Positions 15,538 through 21,445 of a stretch of DNA of 21,445 nt are shown piece by piece. The position numbers and the translations under genes are program-made. Numbering within the stretch: position 1 is the first letter of the stretch; every line of letters begins with the position of its first letter. The stretch is from positions 1 through 21,445 of IMG/VR virus record IMGVR_UViG_3300005913_000114; one strand, 5' to 3'. The notes beneath the pieces were generated by a model. It made no database searches. It was given only the letters and a program-made list of their open reading frames with translations, and was not told where the DNA came from. Source of the stretch: a virus.

Positions 15538-16674
15538 CTCGGAAAAGACGCTGCCGAAGTAATGGCAGAAAAACACAATGTAATAGGTTACGATATTAAT
15601 CCCATACAGCCTGAAAATTTTGAAATGGTTCCGACCATTAAGGATGCTTGTGAAGACAGAGAACTCATCTTTGTAGCTGTACCAACACCTCATAACCCGG
15701 CTTACGATGGCCGATACCCAACAGCACATTTACCTAATAAGGATTTTCACTACCAGATTGTTAAGGACGTACTAACTGAAGTAAATAAACATGTCACTAA
15801 AGAACAACTAGTAATTTTAATTTCAACAGTATTACCAGGGACTATTAGAAGAGAGTTTATAGACCTTATACCAAACGGTAGGTTTATATACAACCCATAT
15901 TTAATAGCTATGGGGACAGTAAAATGGGATATGATTAATCCTGAGATGGTTATTATCGGTACTAAAGACGGTTCTATGACCGGTGATGCTAAGATACTAC
16001 TTGACTTTTATTATACGTTTATCACAGAAGGTACACGATATGAAGTAGGAACTTGGGATGAAGCAGAAGCAATAAAAATATTTTATAATACATTTATATC
16101 TACTAAAGTAGCTCTTGTTAATATGATTCAAGATGTTGCAGAAAAAGGAGGTAATATAAATGTAGATATAGTAACCGGAGCACTAGAAAGATCTACCCAG
16201 CGAATAATTGGGAAAGCCTACATGACAGCAGGGATGGGGGACGGAGGGGGATGTCACCCAAGAGATAATATTGCTTTACGTTATATGGCAGAAGAATTAG
16301 ATTTAGGTTACGATTTATTTGATGCTATTATGAATGCTAGAGAGAAACAGGCTAGGAACCTAGCTAATACTTTAGTTAAGCACGCAAAAGAAAATTTACT
16401 GCCTATCGTCATACTGGGGGAATCTTATAAACCGGATGTTAAGTTTAAAGACGGTTCAACTACTATATTAACAGGTCACTTTTGTGAAAAACAAGGTTAC
16501 ATCCCTCAATTTGATATTCAAACAGAAAAACCTGCCGTATTTCTATTAGGGCATATGGGAAAATTTCACGATTACAACTACCCAAAAGGCTCTATCATCG
16601 TAGATCCATGGAGAGCATATACATCCGACATTAATAAAGTAATACATTACGGTAATACACGTATAAATAAATAA
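15508..16674 (+). CDS. ugd: Nucleotide-sugar dehydrogenase (UDP-glucose/GDP-mannose dehydrogenase family)
   Basis: A 388-residue enzyme predicted to oxidise C6 of a nucleotide sugar to the uronate in two NAD-dependent steps. The N-terminal Rossmann motif is GFIGVGKLG, with GxGxxG at residues 7-12. VAVPTP (57-62) and ISTVLPGT (105-112) are typical NAD-domain segments. EAEAIKIFYN (185-194) carries the conserved Lys190, and GDGGGCHPRD (244-253) carries the catalytic Cys249, with Arg for the usual Lys in the PKD position. GESYKPDV matches the C-terminal domain. It is somewhat shorter than typical family members. It likely makes a uronic acid donor for the glycosyltransferases upstream. UDP-glucose as substrate is likely but not certain. 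Confidence 0.88.
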   Translation: MKIGFIGVGKLGKDAAEVMAEKHNVIGYDINPIQPENFEMVPTIKDACEDRELIFVAVPTPHNPAYDGRYPTAHLPNKDFHYQIVKDVLTEVNKHVTKEQLVILISTVLPGTIRREFIDLIPNGRFIYNPYLIAMGTVKWDMINPEMVIIGTKDGSMTGDAKILLDFYYTFITEGTRYEVGTWDEAEAIKIFYNTFISTKVALVNMIQDVAEKGGNINVDIVTGALERSTQRIIGKAYMTAGMGDGGGCHPRDNIALRYMAEELDLGYDLFDAIMNAREKQARNLANTLVKHAKENLLPIVILGESYKPDVKFKDGSTTILTGHFCEKQGYIPQFDIQTEKPAVFLLGHMGKFHDYNYPKGSIIVDPWRAYTSDINKVIHYGNTRINK

Positions 16675-16679
16675 AAGTT

Positions 16680-16934
16680 ATGGCAAAAACAGTAAAATTA
16701 ACACAGGAACACCTAGAACTCTTAAATGAACTCCAACAGAGGCAAGCACTCTTAAAAGAGGAGTTAGCTGCTGTAGGACAAATTAAGCTCAATATTAAAC
16801 TAAGAGAAACCCAAATAGAAGTATTCTACTCAGAAAATATTAATAAAGAAAAAGAGATAGCCAAAGTACTGGAACAGACTTACGGTAGAGGAAATGTTAA
16901 TATAGATACAGGTGAGTTTACTCCCCTACAGTAA
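16680..16934 (+). CDS. Small coiled-coil protein of unknown function
   Basis: An 84-residue protein starting 5 bases after the dehydrogenase stop. Residues 5-50 have strong heptad-like spacing of Leu, Ile and Val with Glu, Gln and Lys (LLNELQQRQALLKEEL), which predicts a coiled coil. The end (YGRGNVNIDTGEF) looks like a short beta hairpin. No family is recognised. It is the last gene before the tail module, so it could belong to either side: a small structural or assembly protein, or the tail of the accessory operon. No cysteines or membrane segments. Confidence 0.7.
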   Translation: MAKTVKLTQEHLELLNELQQRQALLKEELAAVGQIKLNIKLRETQIEVFYSENINKEKEIAKVLEQTYGRGNVNIDTGEFTPLQ

Positions 16935-16956
16935 AGATGTTTAATAAGTTTTAGTC

Positions 16957-16967
16957 TATTTATATAT
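16957..16967 (+). promoter_or_regulatory. TATTTATATAT motif, candidate late-promoter element
   Basis: A variant of the motif found before the tail genes, here 94 bases before the sheath start and upstream of a hairpin. It may be a second start for the sheath unit, or a chance match in AT-rich DNA. Confidence 0.3.
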
Positions 16968-16973
16968 GTAGTT

Positions 16974-17001
16974 GAAGCCCGTTTAATTTAAACTTGGTTT
17001 C
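16974..17001 (+). terminator. Imperfect hairpin between accessory operon and sheath gene
   Basis: GAAGCC pairs with GGTTTC (one G-T pair). After a small internal loop, GTTTA pairs with TAAAC around a three-base loop. The sequence GATTTTCT follows, a short and impure T tract. It could end transcription from the accessory operon before the sheath unit, but the stem is AT-rich and interrupted. Confidence 0.4.
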
Positions 17002-17014
17002 GATTTTCTACTTA

Positions 17015-17025
17015 TATTTATAATA
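17015..17025 (+). promoter_or_regulatory. TATTTATAATA candidate late promoter before the sheath gene
   Basis: This motif begins 36 bases before the sheath ATG and is followed by GACA, as at 19455. The same 11-base core, allowing A or T at position 9, recurs before the tube, gp26-like and tape measure genes. It contains TATAAT, and its reverse complement contains TATAAATA, the T4 late-promoter core. Whether it is read by a phage or host sigma factor is unknown. Confidence 0.6.
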
Positions 17026-17050
17026 GACACAAAAACAAACTTAACCTAAC

Positions 17051-18772
17051 ATGGCAGAATCAATAATCTCCCCAGGTGTATTCCAAAGAGAAAATGATAT
17101 TTCATTTATCCAACCAGCTTCAATAGAAGCCGGAGCAGTAATCCTTGGCCCTACAGTAAAAGGACCGGTAGAAGTACCCACTATTGTTACATCTTATAAT
17201 GACTTTACAAGGAAGTTTGGAGTAACATTCGAATTAGGATCCTCTAAAGAAGAGTTCTTAACCTCATTAGCTGTTAAAAGCTACTTTGAACAAGGGGGTA
17301 ATACCTGTCTTGTAACAAGAGTAGTATCAATAGCTACAAACTGGACTAATGCATCATCTACATTTATCTCTTCCTCAGCAGGAACAGAACCTTTCACTTT
17401 AGGTACTTTAGGTAAAGGTGCAATTTATAATGCTTCATCTGCTTCTTTACAAGCGGGCGATGAACTTGCAGACGGATCATTAACGTCAGGTTCAGCAGAT
17501 AACCTAAGATGGGAAATCTCAAACGTAGAACCAACACAAGGAACATTCACACTATCTGTCCGTAGAGGAGATGATAATACAAACAGTAAAATAGTATTAG
17601 AGACATTCAACAACTTATCTTTAGATGCTAATTCAACTAACTACATCGAGAAAGTAATTGGTAACCAATCTTCTGCAATAACAGCAGACGGAACAGCTAT
17701 ACTTCAAGTAGGAGAATATATTAATCAATCTAACTTCATAAGAGTAGCTTCTGTACCGCACAAGATACTTAATTACTTAGCAAATGACGGAGTAACTTAT
17801 ACACCTGAAAATGCAGCTAAACTACCATCAGCAGGAAAAGGAGCATTCTACGGCGGAGTTGGAGAGATTTCAACCACAGCTAACTTATACGGTAACATTA
17901 GTAATGTAAACACACAAGGTCTTGCAGCCACGGACTATACTAAAGTTATCACATTATTAAGTAATGCCGATGATTATCAATTTAATATTATTTCAGCACC
18001 AGGATTAATTAAAAACCTTCATTCTGCACAGATAGATAGTATCTTATCTCTAGCAGAGAATAGAGGAGATGCAATCGCAGTAGTAGACACAGTAGAATAC
18101 GGTTCTACAGTGGGAGCAGCTAAAACACAAGCAACAGGAATGAATAGTTCCTATGGGGCTACTTACTGGCCTTGGTTACAAGTTCAATCTGCTACAGGCA
18201 AAAATGTATGGGTACCAGCTTCAGTTGTTATTCCAGGAATTTATGCTTTTACTGACGGAGCTTCAGCACCATGGTTCGCACCAGCTGGATTAGTTAGAGG
18301 AGGATTAGTTGGGGTGATACAAGCAGAGAGAAAATTAACTAGAACAGATAGAGATACTCTATATAACGGTAAGGTTAATCCAATCGCTACTTTCCCTGGA
18401 ACAGGTTTAGCAGTATTTGGACAAAAAACATTACAAACTAAAGCTTCTGCTTTAGATAGAGTAAACGTTAGGAGATTATTAATTGATCTTAAGAAGTTTA
18501 TCGGAGGAGTTTCTCAAGGACTAGTATTTGAACAAAATACAATCACTACAAGAAATAAATTCTTATCTACAGTTAACCCTTACTTAGAATCAGTAACACA
18601 GAGACAAGGTCTTTATGCATACAGAGTAGTAATGGATGATACTAATAACACTGCTGATGTAATTGATAGAAACCAATTGGTTGGACAAATATTTATTCAA
18701 CCAGCTAAGACAGCAGAATTTATAGTACTAGATTTCGTAGTAGAACCATCAGGAGCTACTTTCGGAGCATAA
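17051..18772 (+). CDS. gp18: Tail sheath protein (T4 gp18-like)
   Basis: A 573-residue contractile tail sheath subunit, polymerising around the tail tube and contracting to drive it through the cell envelope. The N-terminus (SIISPGVFQREND) is the typical sheath arm, followed by GAVILGPTVKGPVEVPT, a family hallmark. Residues about 100-280 form a variable, Ser/Thr/Asn-rich insertion domain that would lie on the sheath surface. The C-terminal half is conserved: ATYWPWLQV, VPASVVIPGIYA, APAGLVRGG, then FIQPAKTAEFIVLDFVVEPSG. T4 gp18 is longer (about 659 residues), with the difference mainly in surface domains. The start lacks a Shine-Dalgarno sequence (leader AACTTAACCTAAC). The tube gene follows after a 37-base gap with its own promoter-like motif. 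Confidence 0.95.
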   Translation: MAESIISPGVFQRENDISFIQPASIEAGAVILGPTVKGPVEVPTIVTSYNDFTRKFGVTFELGSSKEEFLTSLAVKSYFEQGGNTCLVTRVVSIATNWTNASSTFISSSAGTEPFTLGTLGKGAIYNASSASLQAGDELADGSLTSGSADNLRWEISNVEPTQGTFTLSVRRGDDNTNSKIVLETFNNLSLDANSTNYIEKVIGNQSSAITADGTAILQVGEYINQSNFIRVASVPHKILNYLANDGVTYTPENAAKLPSAGKGAFYGGVGEISTTANLYGNISNVNTQGLAATDYTKVITLLSNADDYQFNIISAPGLIKNLHSAQIDSILSLAENRGDAIAVVDTVEYGSTVGAAKTQATGMNSSYGATYWPWLQVQSATGKNVWVPASVVIPGIYAFTDGASAPWFAPAGLVRGGLVGVIQAERKLTRTDRDTLYNGKVNPIATFPGTGLAVFGQKTLQTKASALDRVNVRRLLIDLKKFIGGVSQGLVFEQNTITTRNKFLSTVNPYLESVTQRQGLYAYRVVMDDTNNTADVIDRNQLVGQIFIQPAKTAEFIVLDFVVEPSGATFGA

Positions 18773-18785
18773 TTAAAATTTAAGA

Positions 18786-18796
18786 TATTTATAATA
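18786..18796 (+). promoter_or_regulatory. TATTTATAATA candidate late promoter before the tube gene
   Basis: This is an exact copy of the 11-base motif at 17015, beginning 24 bases before the tube ATG inside the 37-base sheath-tube gap. No terminator separates the two genes, so it would add extra tube transcripts to read-through from the sheath promoter. Confidence 0.55.
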
Positions 18797-18809
18797 AAGC
18801 AAATACAAC

Positions 18810-19295
18810 ATGGCAGTATTAGATCCCAATGAGATAATGTTTAGAGCTTTCGAGCCTAAAGTACAAAACAGATTTGTAATGTACATGGACGGAATACCTT
18901 CTTTCTTAGTAAAGAATGTGAAAGCACCATCATTTACAGATAACGTGATTAAACTTGATCATATTAACTCTTACCGAAAAATTAGAGGAAAGAGAGAATG
19001 GCAAGATATGTCAATGACTCTTTACGACCCAATCACTCCATCAGGAGCACAAGCGGTAATGGAATGGGCACGTCTATCTTATGAATCAGTAACCGGTAGA
19101 GCTGGTTATTCAGATTTCTACAAAAAAGACTTAACCCTTAACATCTTAGGACCAGTAGGGGATATAGTAGGAGAATGGATTATTAAAGGAGCATTCTTAC
19201 AAACAGGAGATTTCGGTCAATATGATTGGACTTCAGATGCAGTGGTAGATTTAGCAATTACTGTATCAATGGATTATTGTATACTAAATTATTAA
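18810..19295 (+). CDS. gp19: Tail tube protein (T4 gp19-like)
   Basis: A 161-residue tail tube subunit whose stacked hexameric rings form the channel for DNA. Length and sequence pattern match T4 gp19 (about 163 residues): an N-terminal FEPKVQNRFVMYMDGIPSF strand pair, KAPSF, the internal IRGKREWQDMSMTLYDPI, a helix with AVMEWARL, and GEWIIKGAFLQTGDFGQYDW near the end. No signal or membrane segment. It starts without a Shine-Dalgarno sequence after CAAATACAAC. A strong intrinsic terminator lies about 50 bases beyond the stop, so the tube gene ends a transcription unit, in keeping with the need for many copies of this protein. Confidence 0.95.
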   Translation: MAVLDPNEIMFRAFEPKVQNRFVMYMDGIPSFLVKNVKAPSFTDNVIKLDHINSYRKIRGKREWQDMSMTLYDPITPSGAQAVMEWARLSYESVTGRAGYSDFYKKDLTLNILGPVGDIVGEWIIKGAFLQTGDFGQYDWTSDAVVDLAITVSMDYCILNY

Positions 19296-19347
19296 TGTTG
19301 TGTTGAAATACTAAAGAACGTATATTAAACTACTACTTTTATAAAAT

Positions 19348-19384
19348 AGTGCCTATTTAGATTAAATTAGATAGGCATTTTTTT
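19348..19384 (+). terminator. Intrinsic terminator after the tube gene
   Basis: TGCCTATTTAG (19350-19360) pairs with TTAGATAGGCA (19367-19377) with two G-T wobbles around a six-base loop, followed at once by seven Ts (19378-19384). This is the clearest terminator in the window. It ends the sheath-tube transcription unit. The rest of the 195-base gap holds only AT-rich sequence and the promoter-like motif at 19455. Confidence 0.85.
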
Positions 19385-19454
19385 ATGGAATATAGTTAAC
19401 TAAAAGCTGTAAAATAGAGTAACTAATTGTTGTTTTAGAAATATATTCTTCGTA

Positions 19455-19465
19455 TATTTATATAT
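19455..19465 (+). promoter_or_regulatory. TATTTATATAT candidate late promoter before the gp26-like gene
   Basis: The motif begins 36 bases before the ATG at 19491, the same distance as at the sheath gene, and is likewise followed within a few bases by AGACA. It lies downstream of the tube-gene terminator, so this unit needs its own promoter. Confidence 0.55.
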
Positions 19466-19490
19466 AGACAAGTTATAACTAATAAAATTT

Positions 19491-20231
19491 ATGGAATCAA
19501 AATTTAATTTACCTACCGAAACGGTAGATTTGCCTTCAAAAGGGTTACTTTACCCCGAAGGATCACCACTAGCCACCGGTAAGATTGAAATGAAGTATAT
19601 GACCGCTAGGGAAGAAGATATACTAACCAACGGTAATTACATAACAAATGGTACAGTAATAGATAAACTGTTACAGTCCCTTATCGTAACAGAAGGGATT
19701 GTTTATGGAGATTTACTAACTGGTGATAAAAATGCTATAATGATAGCAGCACGTATACTTGCGTATGGAAAAGAGTACACCACTACGGTGAAAGGAAAAC
19801 AGGAAACTATTGATTTATCCCAGATAAAAGAAAAAGAAATTAATCAGGACTTGTATAAAGAAAGAAAGAATGAATTCTTATTTCAACTACCAAACACAGA
19901 TAATGTTGTAACATTTAAACTTTTAACTCATTCGGATGAAGCATCTATAGAAAGAGAAATGAAAGGTCTGAAAAAAATTAATAAAGATAGTTCGACTACA
20001 AGCACCACCCGACTAAAGCATATAATTTTATCAGTAAACGGAAGTACAGAGAAAAAAGACATTAGAGACTTTGTTGATAACGGACTATTAGCCCTTGATG
20101 CTAGAGCCCTTAGAGATGAATACTCTAGATTAAACCCAGACATAGACTTAATAGTTTATGTAGACGGCGTTGAGGAGGGCGTCGATCTTCCGATTACTCT
20201 AAACTTTTTTTGGCCTGACGCAAAACTATAG
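19491..20231 (+). CDS. T4 gp26-like baseplate hub or tail assembly chaperone protein (zero-frame product)
   Basis: A 246-residue protein placed between tube and tape measure genes. FNLPTETVDLPSKGLLYPEG at the N-terminus and MKYMTAREEDIL (34-45) are hallmarks of the T4 gp26-like baseplate family (PF12322 from memory). The gene's position is that of the tail assembly chaperone in many tailed phages. The frame ends NFFWPDAKL. At codons for Phe239-Phe240 the message has seven Ts, and the +1 (equivalently -2) frame from there is open for another 81-82 codons with conserved-looking protein sequence. I therefore expect a minor frameshifted product of about 321-322 residues, comparable to lambda gpG/gpGT. 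The exact role (hub subunit or chaperone) is not settled by sequence. Confidence 0.85.
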   Translation: MESKFNLPTETVDLPSKGLLYPEGSPLATGKIEMKYMTAREEDILTNGNYITNGTVIDKLLQSLIVTEGIVYGDLLTGDKNAIMIAARILAYGKEYTTTVKGKQETIDLSQIKEKEINQDLYKERKNEFLFQLPNTDNVVTFKLLTHSDEASIEREMKGLKKINKDSSTTSTTRLKHIILSVNGSTEKKDIRDFVDNGLLALDARALRDEYSRLNPDIDLIVYVDGVEEGVDLPITLNFFWPDAKL

Positions 20232-20457
20232 AACATCGTTCTATTCTCAAATACATGATATAGTCTTCCATGGTAATGGAGGGTATTCTTGGGCAGATGT
20301 ATACAACATGCCAATATGGTTAAGAAAGTTTACATTTAATAAATTAAAAGAATGGTACGATAAACAGAATGAAGATACACAGCCACCAACTAAACCATCG
20401 ACAGCTATCGCACGACCTAATATAAAACCAGCATACAGCACAAAGGCTTCTAAATAA
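20203..20457 (+). CDS. Frameshift extension, gp51-like/chaperone C-terminal part
   Basis: This frame opens at 20203, just after an in-frame TAA at 20200, and runs to TAA at 20455-20457. It overlaps the end of the gp26-like gene by 29 bases. It encodes FYSQIHDIVFHGNGGYSW and NMPIWLRKFTFNKLKEWYDKQ, which I recognise as resembling the small gp51-like protein that follows gp26 in T4-like marine phages. A Pro/Thr/Ala-rich tail follows. No in-frame ATG, GTG or TTG precedes the conserved part except the overlap itself. The first in-frame ATG is inside NMPIW, so independent initiation would lose the conserved start. Translation by frameshifting from the upstream gene is the best explanation. Only the region after about 20211 would appear in the protein. 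Confidence 0.75.
   Translation, partial: TFFGLTQNYRTSFYSQIHDIVFHGNGGYSWADVYNMPIWLRKFTFNKLKEWYDKQNEDTQPPTKPSTAIARPNIKPAYSTKASK
20205..20211 (+). other. Candidate ribosomal frameshift site (T7 run)
   Basis: AAC-TTT-TTT-TGG in the zero frame. A tRNA-Phe on the second TTT can slip +1 onto TTT at 20209-20211, or back by 2 onto 20206-20208, with full pairing either way. Both lead to GGC at 20212 and the open downstream frame. The zero-frame stop is only 18 bases past the run (20229). Confidence 0.7.
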
Positions 20458-20468
20458 TAGAGGCCTTT
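20442..20468 (+). terminator. 11-bp hairpin with the chaperone extension's stop codon in its loop
   Basis: AAAGGCTTCTA (20442-20452) pairs with TAGAGGCCTTT (20458-20468) with one G-T wobble around a five-base loop that contains the TAA stop. No T tract follows (ACTATTTATAATA instead), so it is weak as an intrinsic terminator. It may be an attenuator, a processing site or an mRNA-stabilising end before the tape measure unit. Confidence 0.45.
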
Positions 20469-20470
20469 AC

Positions 20471-20481
20471 TATTTATAATA
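20471..20481 (+). promoter_or_regulatory. TATTTATAATA candidate late promoter before the tape measure gene
   Basis: This is an exact copy of the 11-base motif, starting 2 bases after the preceding hairpin and 23 bases before the GTG start of the tape measure gene. The spacing is nearly that seen at the tube gene (24). Confidence 0.55.
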
Positions 20482-20493
20482 AATAACTTTTAA

Positions 20494-21445
20494 GTGGATA
20501 AGGAATTAGCAAAAATAGTAGAGCAACTTAAAAAATTAGGTACATCTACCAAAGAAATACAAGTAATGGTTGCTGCTTTTGAAGCCGTAAAAAATAATGT
20601 AACAGCAGCACAGGTCCAATTAGGACTTATGGCTTTAAAAGTTACAGAATTATCTAATATTGCTGCTTTTTCAAATGAAACCTTTGCAGACCTTTCTATT
20701 ATTCTACAAGCAAATTTAGCGGAACTTTCCAAAACAGAATCCTTTACCAATAAAGCCCTTAAAAGTAGAAAAGCATTTAGAAATATAACACAGGAATTAC
20801 TAAACGATGAAAATGGGTTAGTAAATCTTTCAGAGAAACAACTAATAAAACACCTAGCCTCTCTTGGAATTCAAAAAGATATACTTAAGACAAATATAGA
20901 ATCACTTAAAAATGATTATAAGCTAGCTGGCTTGGAGGATGCAGCTTATAAAACTAAACTAGAGAAATTAAAAAGAAGTAAGGCTATAACGAAGGAGCAA
21001 TACGAGCTTTTAAAATACTCGACTGAAGGGTTAGCGACAGAAGAAGCAATAATAATCAAAACAAAGGAACGCTTATCTCTTCAGAAAGATATAAATAAAG
21101 CTACAGCTGAATTTGCCGCAATGGCAGATATAATAGGAGCAATACCAGGTCTTAGAAAACTAGCCCCCGCATTTAAAGAAGCAGAAGAAGCTGCAGCAGC
21201 CGCATATAATGAGACAAAGGATTTAGCTGAAGCAACCAAAGCAGGGATGAACTCCATCGTTGGGGGTATAAAACAAATGTTTACAAGTACAATGTTTCAG
21301 CTTGCACTTTTAGCCACCGCTTTTAAAGGTATATTAGATTTAGCATTTAAAGTAGATACACAGATAACAGAAATTTCCAAATCTCAAGGGAAATCCTATA
21401 AAGAGGCTGCAGCATTTAGAGAAGAACTCTCGGACGCAGCTAGAA
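20494..21445 (+). CDS. Tape measure protein, N-terminal part (cut by window end)
   Basis: An open frame of 317 codons that runs off the window. It begins at GTG 20494, directly after an in-frame TAA. The first in-frame ATG is 24 codons later, so GTG is the likely start. The sequence is almost all helical and rich in Ala, Lys, Glu and Leu, with long coiled-coil stretches (residues 1-200), then a hydrophobic segment with MFQLALLATAFKGILDLAF (about 270-290) and VDTQITEISKSQGKSYKEA, a pattern typical of tape measure proteins. The place after the chaperone gene fits: tape measure length sets tail length, and the chaperones coat it during assembly. A functional counterpart of T4 gp29 is inferred from order and composition. 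Confidence 0.8.
   Translation, partial: MDKELAKIVEQLKKLGTSTKEIQVMVAAFEAVKNNVTAAQVQLGLMALKVTELSNIAAFSNETFADLSIILQANLAELSKTESFTNKALKSRKAFRNITQELLNDENGLVNLSEKQLIKHLASLGIQKDILKTNIESLKNDYKLAGLEDAAYKTKLEKLKRSKAITKEQYELLKYSTEGLATEEAIIIKTKERLSLQKDINKATAEFAAMADIIGAIPGLRKLAPAFKEAEEAAAAAYNETKDLAEATKAGMNSIVGGIKQMFTSTMFQLALLATAFKGILDLAFKVDTQITEISKSQGKSYKEAAAFREELSDAAR

Noticed and set aside
1-21445. tRNA genes, rRNA, CRISPR arrays or a replication origin
   Set aside because: I saw no cloverleaf-compatible segments, no regularly spaced repeats and no iteron-like clusters. The gaps between genes are too short for most of these.

Overview
The window looks like part of a T4-like contractile-tailed phage (myovirus). 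All supported genes are on the + strand. The right third has the T4 tail order: sheath (gp18-like), tube (gp19-like), a gp26-like baseplate-hub or tail assembly chaperone gene with an out-of-frame extension, and the start of a tape measure protein cut by the window end. The DNA is AT-rich, and most starts lack a Shine-Dalgarno sequence and follow A-rich leaders. That fits a Bacteroidota host, but this is an inference and I cannot name the phage or host.

The left two thirds (about 1-16,700) is an accessory island of tightly packed genes, many joined by ATGA or TAATG overlaps. In order it holds: a SAM-dependent methyltransferase; a family-2-like glycosyltransferase; a 67-aa helical protein; two tandem beta-1,4-galactosyltransferase-like (GT7) proteins, each with a LamG-like domain inserted inside the catalytic domain; two N-terminal-twitch radical SAM enzymes separated by a stand-alone LamG-like protein; a third radical SAM enzyme; an SGNH hydrolase; two more radical SAM enzymes; a truncated SGNH gene; two proteins sharing a glycosyltransferase-like C-terminal motif; a nucleotide-sugar dehydrogenase; and an 84-aa coiled-coil protein. 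Nucleotide-sugar oxidation, sugar transfer, methylation, esterase activity, radical chemistry and lectin-like folds together suggest that the phage builds or remodels an unusual glycan or glycopeptide, on its own virion or on the host surface. The substrate cannot be read from the sequence.

The right part (16,935-21,445) is the tail module, apparently split into separately promoted units. A motif close to TATTTATAWTA lies about 23 or 36 bases before each of four tail gene starts. A clear intrinsic terminator follows the tube gene. A seven-T run in the gp26-like gene probably directs a +1 or -2 ribosomal frameshift into an extension that has no start codon of its own.

Four observations stand out: LamG domains nested inside GT7 enzymes; five tandem radical SAM paralogs; the candidate frameshift; and a 31-bp repeat of the dehydrogenase gene's 5' end, which marks where a roughly 1-kb gene cassette seems to have been inserted.
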